NCBI GenBank assembly: GCA_020744225.1
Contig: JAGMWG010000002.1
Location: 1,426,001 to 1,490,000, forward strand
DNA from: Paraphoma chrysanthemicola
Lineage: Eukaryota > Ascomycota > Dothideomycetes > Pleosporales > Phaeosphaeriaceae
DNA length: 64,000 nucleotides
Direction: 5' to 3'
Below, piece by piece: positions 11,165 to 20,396 of the stretch. The notes below the pieces were generated by a model. The model saw nothing but the letters and a program-made list of their open reading frames with translations, was not told the DNA's origin and did not search any database. Positions within the stretch are counted from its first letter, which is position 1, and each line of letters starts with the position of its first letter. The position numbers and the translations under genes were made by a program.

Positions 11165-12714
11165 ATGTGCGGCCGCTATGCACTGGCCCTGGTGAGTATC
11201 TGCGGCGAGGTACCTGAGGTCTCGTGACTAATGCTTCGCAGCGGCCCTCCGAGGTCCGCCAGCAGTTTGAGCAATCACACATGCCCGTGCAAGAAGCGCC
11301 CGACGACGACGACGTGCGGCAGAGCTACAACTTCGCCCCGGGCTATCACGGCCTCATTTACCGGGCAGACGGTCCCGAACATGGCGGTCAGCAAGAGGGC
11401 AAGGAAGAAGAAAGCGCAGCGGTCAAGAAGGAAGGTGCGACTGGCGACACCACGTACAAGCTGCAGTCCATGCAATGGGGTAAGAATATGTCTGTCTAGT
11501 CGCCCTCGGGACGCTGGCTCACATGACGTGAAGGTCTTGTGCCCTTTTGGACGAAGAGGAATCCCGATTATGGCAGCAAGATGAAGACGATCAACTGCCG
11601 CGATGACTCGCTCATCGAGGACCGCGGCATGTGGACGACGATGAAGAAGAAGAAGCGCTGCATCATCGTCGCCCAGGGCTTCTACGAGTGGCTGAAGAAG
11701 GGCAACCAGAAAGTGCCGCACTTCACCAAGCGCAAGGATGGCCAGCTCATGTGCTTCGCTGGGCTCTGGGACTCTGTGCAATTTGAAGGTGAGTGGTGCC
11801 GCCTCCGTCCGCATGCTATGCGACTGTCACATCGCGCACACCCGAAGCTGTATTGCCCCGGACACATGCTGGCGAGCGCATTTCCAGGTTCTCGCTGCGC
11901 GTGCCACGTTTTCCCTGCCTTGTGCACCTGCCGTGACATACTGACAGCCGCCCTAGACTCTACCGAGAAGCTCTACACCTACACCATCATCACCACCGAC
12001 TCGAACAAACAATTGAGCTTCCTGCACGACCGCATGCCCGTCATTCTGGAGAACGGTTCGGACGCGATACGAACGTGGCTTGATCCCGCTCGCACAGAAT
12101 GGAGCAAAGACTTGCAGTCATTGCTCAAACCATACCAGGGTTCGCTTGAGTGCTACCCAGTCAGTCAGGAGGTGGGAAAGGTCGGCAATAATTCGCCATC
12201 CTTCCTCGTTCCTATAAACAGCGCCGAGAACAAGAACAACATCGCCAACTTTTTTGGTAACCAAAGAAAGGCCGCGAAGTCGAAAACAGAGGAGCAGTCC
12301 GCTAAGAGAGCAGAGCATGACCTCAACGACGCGACGACTCAGGATGGCAAAGTGAAGATCGAACACGACGTCGACGAAACTCGTACTACCACGGACCGCG
12401 TGGCAGGTACCGAAGATAATGCGCCACTGCCCGTTGCAGCAGGCTCTGGATCACAGGCCTCGGAGCAAATTAGAGGCCTGAAGAGAGAACGCAGCGACGC
12501 GGAGGAGGATGGTAGCACTGCAGCTGCTGAACCACCACACAAAACGCGCAAACCTGCGCCCGATGCGTCGCCCGTAAAGAAGGCCGTTGTTTCGCCGGCC
12601 AAGTCACCCGCGAAGAAGCAAGGTACGAGAAGCGCCACAAGTAACGGTAGTGCAGCAAAGACGACCAAGAGCGACGGAAGCCAAAAGATCACATCCTTCT
12701 TCAGCAATAAGTGA
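11165..12714 (+). CDS. SRAP-domain protein (HMCES/YedK family), abasic-site DNA-protein crosslinker
   Basis: Exons 11165-11191, 11242-11479, 11534-11788 and 11957-12714 give 425 residues. The tiny first exon encodes MCGRYALAL and supplies the essential Cys2, which in this family forms a thiazolidine crosslink with abasic sites in single-stranded DNA. Other active-site elements are present: YNFAPGY (Asn), QWGLVPFW, GFYEW (Glu) and LHDRMPVIL (His). The C-terminal ~190 residues are a charged, disordered tail with KR/KK patches and two PCNA-box-like motifs, KNNIANFF (12232-12255) and SQKITSFF (12679-12702), the latter at the extreme C-terminus as in HMCES proteins that bind PCNA. The third-exon acceptor is AAG, less common than CAG/TAG, but it gives the family-standard WGLVPFW. 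Acts in the nucleus at replication forks, by homology. Confidence 0.88.
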
Positions 12715-13421
12715 CGACTACACTCGCCAGGCCTCCGGGTCGGACAAAGGCGATGGGGATTACTATGATTCAACACAATAGGGTGCGGACCTAACGTTCA
12801 TGCAAGAGCATCTGGCGGTGTGAAGAAATCTCATCGACACAGATCGACGCTGCGCTTCGTCTCTTCTTGTGTACTGCCGAGTGTGGCAGGCAAATTCCGC
12901 TTCCTGAACACCTCGGCGAGCTTTACGGCGAAATACTGCAAAGTTGAACATCAGTATCAGAGCGCTGTCAATGTAGATAGTTCATATTGCTCCACATGGT
13001 AGATTGCGGTAAGCGACGCTAGCGGCGGGGAAACGCGCGAACCACGGCGAGGACGCATCCTCACGACTCCAACCCTGCGCAACGTCTGCTCCAACGCGCA
13101 GCCGTGTCGATGCAGACAGCCCTGCAGTTGTGACAGTGCGCTATCGAGCGCCATCTTAACCCTTTTGAGCTATTGGGATCGTCTTGGCAACCTAGACTGC
13201 ATCAAAAATACAACCGATCGGCCATGTAGCGACATCTCAAGACAAGCATCCTTCCGCCATGTTACCTCTGTACACCCTTTACCACCTCGTATACACTTCA
13301 ATGGACGAGCAGCCTTGAATATTGCGGCATTTGTATGAATTGCCTGCTCATAAGGCGTCGTCGGCCGATCGTGCGCCTTCGCTGATCTTATTCTCCCATC
13401 CACCACCCTTCCCTAGTCAGG
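12715..13421. other. Intergenic, nothing recognised
   Basis: Separates the SRAP gene from the AlkB fusion, both on the plus strand. It should hold the SRAP terminator and the promoter of the fusion gene; no gene or repeat is seen. Confidence 0.45.
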
Positions 13422-16400
13422 ATGGTTTCCAAGATGTCGTCCTTGATGGACTTGGTCGCCCAGAACCAGCCGCGGTTCGAGACCCACCAGGCGTTGCTTG
13501 TCATCGGGATGCAAAACGACTTCATCCAGCCTGATGGACGATTACCAGTCAGCACCAAGAATGGCTACCTGGAACGCATACAGACCCTGATCCCCAAGTT
13601 TCGCGAGCTCAATGGCAATGTTATCTGGGTGCAGACTCTGTATGAAGCAGATCGCATCGCGAACGATGCGAACACGGGCGAAGGGGATGCACTGGTCGTT
13701 GGCGGCCTGATTGACGGTGACGAGAGTAGCACCGAGGCTGGCGAGGAAGAAGCCCTCAAAGATCTACCACCGGAGAAGTCAAAATCGTCAAAGCACAAGC
13801 AACGTGCCCTGGACCTGCTGAAACGCGTGTCTGCACGCAGAAAGACTCTTCCGCGAGAGGTAGCTGTGGCAACGGCAGAGCAGGATGACGAGCTGTTTCT
13901 GCTGAAAAGCGACAAGAAAACACCAGCATGTATACCCGACACTCACGGAGCGCAATTCGCAGACATGATTGCAATGCAATTCGAATTGCCTGCCGACATG
14001 GTTATCAAGACGACGAATTACTCTGCTTTCCAGGGCACCTCACTACTCATGACTTTGCGGGCGAAACTAGTCACAGAGCTTTACATTTGCGGGTGTATCA
14101 CTAACGTCTCGGTGCTGGCCACCGTTATTGACGCAGCGAGACATGGTGTCAAAATCAATGTCATTGAAGATTGTCTCGGGTACCGCAAGCAAGCTCGACA
14201 TGAACTGGCATTGAAACGAATGGACGAATTCTTTGATGCCTACCTCGTGAACAGTACTGAGATTCTTGCACGCGAAAAGCCAGCGGCTGTGGACAGAAAA
14301 TCAGCGTCGCCCAACGGATCGAGGAAGGGATCGAAAGGTAGCGAGAAGCCACCAGAGGCCATGATGGGTCGACTTTCATTGAATGACAGTGATACGCGAC
14401 CATCGTCTCGACCGCAGAGCATCAGATCTCCGACCAAAGTTTTGACAGGAGGGCAGCGAAAGCTATCGCTTGTATCGGTCGCAGAGGGTAGGAAAGCGCT
14501 GAATACATCTGCTGCAATCGACCAGGTTTCTGAGCCCACAGATGAGCAATTTGCAGAGAACTTGGTTCGCGGCGCAACCGTGCCCGGCACTGAGGAGCGG
14601 GCGCAGGTAGAAACCAAGCTAGTGAGCAAGAAAATTCGAATGCGATCGAAGGGCAGAAAGAAGAAGAAGAAACCAGAAGAAGAAGCGAAGGAGGACTCCA
14701 CAACTGGAGAAGCGAATGGTGAAGCGAGCACAGCCACGAGCCACAGCACAGCTGAAACCGCCCGACCAGTCGTAGCGACCACAGCCGCTGCACCAGTCAC
14801 ACTACCACCACCGCTCGCACCGGAGTCCCGCCGAAGCTCAGTTCTGTCAAAGGCTGAGAGTGTTCTCAACCTTCGCGAAAGAGTGAGTAGGCAGCAACCG
14901 CTCAAGAGTGTTGCGTCACAGCCCCTTCTTTCTGGAAAGGCTGAGACGAAGGAGAAAGAAAAGGACAGAGATAGTTGGTCGGACCGCATGCGCTTGTCAT
15001 TGTCTAGGGCGCCAAAGTCTGATGCGCCGGCTGAGTCAAAGAATCGCGGATCCATTGTGTCTACAAAGGCGCCCTCGACGCCGTCGAAGATCGAGTCACG
15101 GCCTGTTTCCATCGCTGCCCAGTCCATCGCAGAGGTACCTGCAACGCCATTGAAGGCCACACAAATGGCGCAGCAGGAACCAGTAGAGCCAAAGGTTCCG
15201 AAGCCAGTGGAGCCGCAGACTCCGACTCGACAGGTACCCGAAACCTCAGCATCTGCCGAGAAAGCCCCAACTATGGCCAAAAGCTCCAAGCTACAGTCTC
15301 TGGCAACCTTACCCGCAATGGGTCCGGGAGACAAGATTGCAGAAGGAGACTCGCGCATCGTCCATGACTTCTTCCCTGCAGAGCTAGTCCACCCTACCGA
15401 TCCTTCCAGACCACTATCCGACCTCATCTTCACCCAGCTTTACAACGAGGTCCGCTGGCAGAAGATGATGCACCAACAAGGCGAGGTCCCACGCCTTGTC
15501 TGCTGTCAAGGTCAGTTTGGCGACGACGGCTCGATGCCAGTATACCGCCATCCTGCTGATCAGTCTCTCCCCTTGCTGCATTTCTCGCCGAAAGTTCAAG
15601 TCATCCGCAAGCAGGCTGAGAAGCTTGTCGGTCATCCCTTGAATCATGTCTTGATACAGCTTTACCGCTCAGGCAATGACTATATCTCAGAGCACTCCGA
15701 CAAGACGCTCGACATTGTCAAAGGCTCATCAATAGTAAATGTATCTTTTGGTGCGCAGCGAACCATGCGTTTGCGCACCAAGAAGTCTTCCAAGCCTACG
15801 GCAGCATCTATCTCAGAGAACAAGGCGACGGATGAGGACAACCAGCGCGAAACCCAACGCGTCCATTTACCGCACAACTCCATGTTCGTTCTCGGACTGG
15901 ATTCAAACTCGAAATGGCTACATGGCATCATGGCTGACAAACGTCTTCCAGCCGAGCGCAGCATTGCTGAGACCGCCTACAACGGCACTCGCATCAGTCT
16001 CACTTTCCGCCACATCGGCACGTTCCTCGATGCGCGCTCAGCAACCATTTGGGGTCAAGGCGCTACCGCAAAAGACGCCCGCGATGCCGCAGATGTCATC
16101 AACGGCGACGAAGACGAAAGCGAGCGTATGATTCGCGCATTCAGTAAGGAGAACCACAACGCCGACTTCGACTGGGATACGCACTATGGTGCAGGCCTCG
16201 ATGTTCTGCACCTTCATTCCGCACCGGACGAGCTCCCCATCCTCTTCGCCTCCACAAACAGCATTGAGACCAAACAAGCACAATTGGGGCTCCACGCCGC
16301 TGGAATCAAGTTCACCCTTGTCGATGCCCCGGGTCTGGACGTACAGGAAGATACTCAAGTTCTCTTCCGTGATATCGATGCGTCGCACGCAGAAGTCTCA

Positions 16401-16871
16401 AACGCCCGCGCAGTACTCATGTACCTCGACCGGTACCACCCTCTCGATACCTCACCCGCATCCAAGCCTGTAACCGCCAACGCGTACCCTACCATTCTCA
16501 TCGCCGCTGGATTGCTCAAAGCCTGGCGCAACATGTCCGTATTTGCTGACGAGTTCACGAATCTGATGGCGGTGCTGGAAGAGCGGTTGGAACTGGACGG
16601 CGGGCCGTTTATTGCGGGACGCAGATTCAGCACGGCGGATTGCTTCGTGTGGCCGATTTTGGACGAGGTAGTGGAGAGCTGGGACGGGTGGAGCGAAGAG
16701 AGGTTTAGTGGATTGGCGGAGTGGTATAGAGGTGTTTGGAGGAGGAAGGCGCCTGTCAGGAAGATCAAGGAGAAGTTGGCGGAGGGGAAAAGGAAGGAGG
16801 AAGATAAAGAAGAAGAGAAAGAGATGACGAAAGAAAAGGAGAATAATGACGGCGAAGGGAAGACCGGGTAG
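13422..16871 (+). CDS. Three-domain fusion: isochorismatase-like hydrolase, AlkB 2OG-Fe(II) dioxygenase, GST-like domain
   Basis: One uninterrupted 1149-codon frame. Residues ~20-270 are an isochorismatase-like (cysteine hydrolase) fold with Asp33 (MQNDF) and Lys196 (VIKTTNYSAFQGT). At the nucleophile motif the sequence is CGCITNVSV, placing Ser230 where family members have Cys, so hydrolase activity is doubtful. Residues ~275-640 are a low-complexity Ser/Ala/Lys linker. Residues ~640-870 are AlkB-like: iron ligands His758/Asp760 (EHSD) and His834 (WLHG), and 2OG-binding arginines in the RISLTFR motif (857, 863), close to ALKBH2/3. Residues ~936-1118 look like a glutathione-transferase N- plus C-domain (FIAGRRFSTADCFVWPILDE). 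The tail is a Lys/Glu repeat. The AlkB module is probably catalytic, for alkylated nucleic acid repair or demethylation; the other two may be regulatory. It lies next to the SRAP lesion-response gene. Confidence 0.85.
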   Translation: MVSKMSSLMDLVAQNQPRFETHQALLVIGMQNDFIQPDGRLPVSTKNGYLERIQTLIPKFRELNGNVIWVQTLYEADRIANDANTGEGDALVVGGLIDGDESSTEAGEEEALKDLPPEKSKSSKHKQRALDLLKRVSARRKTLPREVAVATAEQDDELFLLKSDKKTPACIPDTHGAQFADMIAMQFELPADMVIKTTNYSAFQGTSLLMTLRAKLVTELYICGCITNVSVLATVIDAARHGVKINVIEDCLGYRKQARHELALKRMDEFFDAYLVNSTEILAREKPAAVDRKSASPNGSRKGSKGSEKPPEAMMGRLSLNDSDTRPSSRPQSIRSPTKVLTGGQRKLSLVSVAEGRKALNTSAAIDQVSEPTDEQFAENLVRGATVPGTEERAQVETKLVSKKIRMRSKGRKKKKKPEEEAKEDSTTGEANGEASTATSHSTAETARPVVATTAAAPVTLPPPLAPESRRSSVLSKAESVLNLRERVSRQQPLKSVASQPLLSGKAETKEKEKDRDSWSDRMRLSLSRAPKSDAPAESKNRGSIVSTKAPSTPSKIESRPVSIAAQSIAEVPATPLKATQMAQQEPVEPKVPKPVEPQTPTRQVPETSASAEKAPTMAKSSKLQSLATLPAMGPGDKIAEGDSRIVHDFFPAELVHPTDPSRPLSDLIFTQLYNEVRWQKMMHQQGEVPRLVCCQGQFGDDGSMPVYRHPADQSLPLLHFSPKVQVIRKQAEKLVGHPLNHVLIQLYRSGNDYISEHSDKTLDIVKGSSIVNVSFGAQRTMRLRTKKSSKPTAASISENKATDEDNQRETQRVHLPHNSMFVLGLDSNSKWLHGIMADKRLPAERSIAETAYNGTRISLTFRHIGTFLDARSATIWGQGATAKDARDAADVINGDEDESERMIRAFSKENHNADFDWDTHYGAGLDVLHLHSAPDELPILFASTNSIETKQAQLGLHAAGIKFTLVDAPGLDVQEDTQVLFRDIDASHAEVSNARAVLMYLDRYHPLDTSPASKPVTANAYPTILIAAGLLKAWRNMSVFADEFTNLMAVLEERLELDGGPFIAGRRFSTADCFVWPILDEVVESWDGWSEERFSGLAEWYRGVWRRKAPVRKIKEKLAEGKRKEEDKEEEKEMTKEKENNDGEGKTG

Positions 16872-17213
16872 TGCTTTTTGCGTACAGTGGGCGTTTTGGG
16901 AGTTTGAACTTATAACTTGGGATTTTTCAGAAATGAAGTCTAATATTTATACAACTTGTTTGCCCTCCTACCTGATATTAGCATTGTCGACGATGTTCCT
17001 TCGTCATTGTCCTAGAAAAGCTCTCAATGATGTGGCTCACCCATGCTCGCAGTCACGAGGGTGTACCTGGTGGTAACGCCAAGACCATCGGTGGATGCAA
17101 CCGCCGATCTCGAGATTCTTCGAAGCTTGAGCTGTCGCGACGCGCTCACCATCTCGACCTGAGCATCACTATCCGAACTCTCACCTTCACGCCCCAGGAA
17201 TACCGTCGCTACA
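16872..17213. other. Intergenic / U1-C 5' region
   Basis: About 340 bp between the fusion gene and U1-C. Short open frames only; probably the U1-C promoter and 5' leader. Confidence 0.5.
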
Positions 17214-17938
17214 ATGCCGAAGTTCTTCTGCGACTACTGCGATGTCTACCTTACCCACGATAGTATGAGTGTGCGAAAGGCACACAACAATGGCCGCAAC
17301 CATCTCCGCAACGTCCAGGCATACTACGAGCAAATATCGAGCGACCAAACACAGCAGGTTATCAACAGTATTACCGATGCGTACAATTCTGAGGGCCAGG
17401 CGAATCCGCTGTATCAGGCCAATCTGACTGGCGGAGGTTTCGCAGGAGGACCGATGGGTGGAATGGGCATGGGCATGCCACCGATGGGCATGCCACCTGG
17501 AGGGATGCCCGGATTCCCACCGCCAGGTGAGTGACGAAACTCACGACTGAATCTGGAAGCAAGACTGACAATATACAGGAATGCCAGGAATGCCACCACC
17601 ATTCATGGGCCGAGGAGGCCGTAAGTATACCCTCAGGTCTCACTGCACCACATTACTCACATCTCTCAGCTGGCCCTAACATGCCGCCCAACATGCCTCC
17701 CTTCCCTCCGCCAAACATGCCCCCAGGTCCAGGCGGCATGCCTCCAAACATGCCACCCTTCCCACCCCCAAACATGGCCGGCGGCCCTCCCGTCGGCATG
17801 CCACCCTTCCCCTTCCCTCCACCAGGCGGCGCTGGCTCACCACCTGGCGGCCTGCCATTCCCGCCTCCAGGAGGCATGCCTGGTATGCCGCCTGGTGGAC
17901 CGCCGGGTCGCTTTCCTCCTGGACCGCCAGGACGCTAG
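17214..17938 (+). CDS. U1 snRNP protein C (U1-C), spliceosomal
   Basis: Exons 17214-17526, 17579-17620 and 17670-17938 give 207 residues. The first 30 residues, MPKFFCDYCDVYLTHDSMSV followed by RKAHNNGRNH, are the invariant U1-C C2H2-type zinc finger (Cys6, Cys9, His24, His30) that contacts U1 snRNA and stabilises 5' splice-site pairing. Then comes a helix (NVQAYYEQISSDQTQQVINSI) and a long Pro/Gly/Met-rich tail of MPPFPPPNMPPG-like repeats, normal for the family. The 42-nt second exon is short but keeps the frame and the composition. The reading ends at TAG 17936-17938, but the same frame stays open for 64 more coding-like codons to TGA at 18131, including RRSKRDRDEDD and VAVKRMKVETL; see findings. 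Equivalent to yeast Yhc1. Confidence 0.93.
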
Positions 17939-18133
17939 GAGTTTCCTGCTGCGTACATGGGAGGAATGAATCAAGCGCATGACGCTGAGCGGCGGAGCAA
18001 GAGAGACCGAGATGAAGACGATATACCCAGGCCCGGCATCGGAGGTGGAGGCGGAGACGATAGGCCGTGGAGAGGTGCGGCGACGGGCGCGAATGCGGTC
18101 GCAGTCAAGAGGATGAAGGTCGAGACGCTGTGA
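17939..18133 (+). other. Coding-like in-frame tail after the U1-C stop codon
   Basis: Directly continuing the U1-C frame after TAG 17936-17938 there are 64 sense codons ending in TGA 18131-18133. The predicted peptide has Lys/Arg/Asp/Glu-rich and Gly-rich patches unlike chance sequence or the Pro/Met-rich body before it. No GT..AG intron of the right phase that removes the TAG was found. It could be a readthrough extension, a recently truncated C-terminus, or a sequence error. Confidence 0.4.
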
Positions 18134-18294
18134 GGAGTATTGGTGGAACATTAAATGTATGTCGATATCCGTGTTCAATAGACGCGAGCTTACATTGTGT
18201 TGGAAGTAATGCACGAGCGTGGACTCCCAAAAAGGATACAAAAATAAATGTACGATACGATTCGATACGGGTCAAATACAAAACATCAAGTTCC

Positions 18295-19341
18295 TCACGC
18301 AACTTTACTATCTCTTCCAAACAACTCCCTAGCGTACTCCTCTACCCCCAGCATTTCCATGCCCAACACTTCATTCACCGTGAATTTCTTATCCCACCAC
18401 ACCCCCTCTCTCGCAAACACCAGCCTATACTTCTTGATCCCGTCCTCCGGATCCCTCCTAACCTCTTCTTCCAATTCATCCAAATCCCATACTTCCCTTC
18501 TCACTTTTTTCCCGCCGACTCGCTCGACAATGTCAGCTAGGTCGGTGTATGATACCGTTTCGCCCGCCGTGTACAAGATTTTGTTATCTGCATCGACATC
18601 TCCCGAAATGATTCGCGCAAGGACACGAGCAATGTCGTTAACATCCGTCACCGTAACTTTATGCTCCCAGTCTCGTAACGCGTGGACAGTCACGGTCCCA
18701 TTCTCACTTTCTATCCCAGCGGCTGAATTGGACTGGTCAACGATTCCCCAAAACGCCTCGAAGAGGAAAGACATGAATATCCCAGTCGATAACACAGTCC
18801 ATTTCACACCTGCCGCATCAGCCTCTCGCCTCAATAGATTTCTTACATCTCTCTGTGCGCCGAATAGTGGCATCAAGCCTTGCCCGTCGCCAGTGACGTC
18901 GTAATCGACGCCCCATTGCCAGGGGAAGAACCAGAGCTTGTTATCCCTTCCCTTGTTCTCGGTGTTTGCTGAAGTGGTTGGAGATTGGGATTGGAGCCGG
19001 GCTTGTCGGATTCGTCCCGCTTCAAGCACTTCCTCTGCTAACTTCAATATCGACTCCGGAGACTGCGCGAACCCAGTTGCGCTGATGATGACATCGAAAC
19101 GACTGAATGTTTGAGACAATGCCAAGGAAGGGGCGGTCAGGTCGATGCTTGTTAGGGAGACATTTCCGTTTGAAGAAGGCGTGGTAGGGGAGAGAAGATG
19201 TGTGTATTTTGAGGGCGTGCGGATCCCGATTGTTATATGGATGTTTGGGAGCAGGCGGAGATGTGTGAGGAATGCGGTGCCGAGTTCGCCGGCGCCGAGG
19301 AGAAGGATGTGTGTTGTTTGAAGTGTGTGGGAGGAGGACAT
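18295..19341 (-). CDS. NmrA-like / isoflavone-reductase-like NAD(P)-binding protein
   Basis: A single-exon 348-residue protein of the atypical short-chain dehydrogenase class. The N-terminal Rossmann motif is ILLLGAGELGTAFLTHL (GxGxxG), followed by DVIISATGFAQSP at the end of beta-4 and the substrate-side segment WFFPWQWGVDYDVTG, which is typical of fungal NmrA/PCBER-like proteins. Later elements include VLSTGIFMSFLFEAFWG and a C-terminal VTVTDVNDIARVLARI motif. Such proteins either reduce small aromatic substrates or act as NAD(P) sensors, and this one could be either. It is convergent with U1-C, about 160 bp after the tail described there. No sign of truncation. Confidence 0.85.
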   Translation of the reverse strand: MSSSHTLQTTHILLLGAGELGTAFLTHLRLLPNIHITIGIRTPSKYTHLLSPTTPSSNGNVSLTSIDLTAPSLALSQTFSRFDVIISATGFAQSPESILKLAEEVLEAGRIRQARLQSQSPTTSANTENKGRDNKLWFFPWQWGVDYDVTGDGQGLMPLFGAQRDVRNLLRREADAAGVKWTVLSTGIFMSFLFEAFWGIVDQSNSAAGIESENGTVTVHALRDWEHKVTVTDVNDIARVLARIISGDVDADNKILYTAGETVSYTDLADIVERVGGKKVRREVWDLDELEEEVRRDPEDGIKKYRLVFAREGVWWDKKFTVNEVLGMEMLGVEEYARELFGRDSKVA

Positions 19342-20396
19342 GTTTTGTATTCCGACTTGTAGGATGGCAAAGGGTGGGTTTAGACGGAATCAGGGAACGT
19401 GGTGATATCGTTACACATGAGGTTATGAGTGACCTTTTTTGAAATGATATCATGAAGCTAGTGTTTAAGATATCAAGACATACAACGTCTTATGAACTGT
19501 GCAGCTACTACATGGTGTGGAGAGTGGATGCCTTGATTCGGAATTAAGGCCGGAGATAGACTGGAGAGGAAGCTGCGCAGGGTGAGATTGGTGAAGATGG
19601 GCAGGACGTGGTGGAGATGTGGGCTTGGCGATTATAAAGATGAGGTATGGGGGCCGAAGAGTTTCGGAGGGATATCAGGAGGGTGGTGTGATTCGTGGGG
19701 AGGGGGGGGGGGATGCGGTTCACGGGAGGGTTGCTTGGTGGGAAGGCAGGCGATGTAACTCGAAGTATTGACGTATCCTTTGGAATATAAGAAATCATGT
19801 ACTCATTGTTCCTAGCAATAGCTGCTGTTTCTCTATTTCATACATATATGATGTACATACGCTTAGGAGCCGAGATGCTTCGATCCACTAGCTTACATGT
19901 CGGAGGCAAAGCGTGTTGTCGCTGAACAGGTCAAAAACAGGGGAGCAGCTCTTCCTATCCGATTAGAGCAAACACCACAACGAGTGCCCATTTCTAAGGC
20001 TTCAGTACTTCATCACGTTCGTATTGCAACACCAAACGATGTGGCAATACGCTCGCATGCGTTTGCAGAGCTCAGCAGAACCGCTGTGGATAGTACACAG
20101 AGTTCTGCGCAGGGTTCTGGCCAGCTTCCTTGGGAACTGGCAGCTGAAAGAGAAATGTCGGTACTACTCTATCTTGTATTATATAAAAAATGCCCACTTT
20201 CATCTCGACATCATTTTGTGTCTCAAGATGATGTTGGACATGGGTAGGCGGTCGCTGACGCTAGTGCACGGTCCACCTCGCTTGTTGCTCGAATTTTGTG
20301 CAGTGTGCGGTCGACGCCAACCTCACCTCCTGTTGCTCGAACTTTTGCCAGACCTCCCGTCAACGTCAAATTCCGCAAAAGCCACTCATTGCAATC
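19342..20396. other. Intergenic between divergent NmrA-like and RACK1 genes
   Basis: About 1 kb without a convincing gene. Contains an 11-G homopolymer next to a GGGG run near 19697-19712, and a TATATAAAA element at 20180-20188, 210 nt before the RACK1 start, that may be its TATA box. Confidence 0.5.
20180..20188 (+). promoter_or_regulatory. Candidate TATA box of the RACK1 gene
   Basis: TATATAAAA about 210 nt upstream of the RACK1 ATG, consistent with a highly expressed ribosome-associated gene. No transcription start is known. Confidence 0.35.

Noticed and set aside
14240..15433. 397-codon open frame on the minus strand opposite the AlkB fusion
   Set aside because: It lies wholly antisense to the low-complexity Ser/Ala/Lys linker of a real gene; its Ser/Ala/Thr-rich translation is a mirror effect with no motif.
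17883..17938. 56-nt intron (GTATGC..CTAG) that would remove the U1-C stop codon
   Set aside because: Length is not a multiple of three, so the downstream tail would be read out of frame and stop quickly.
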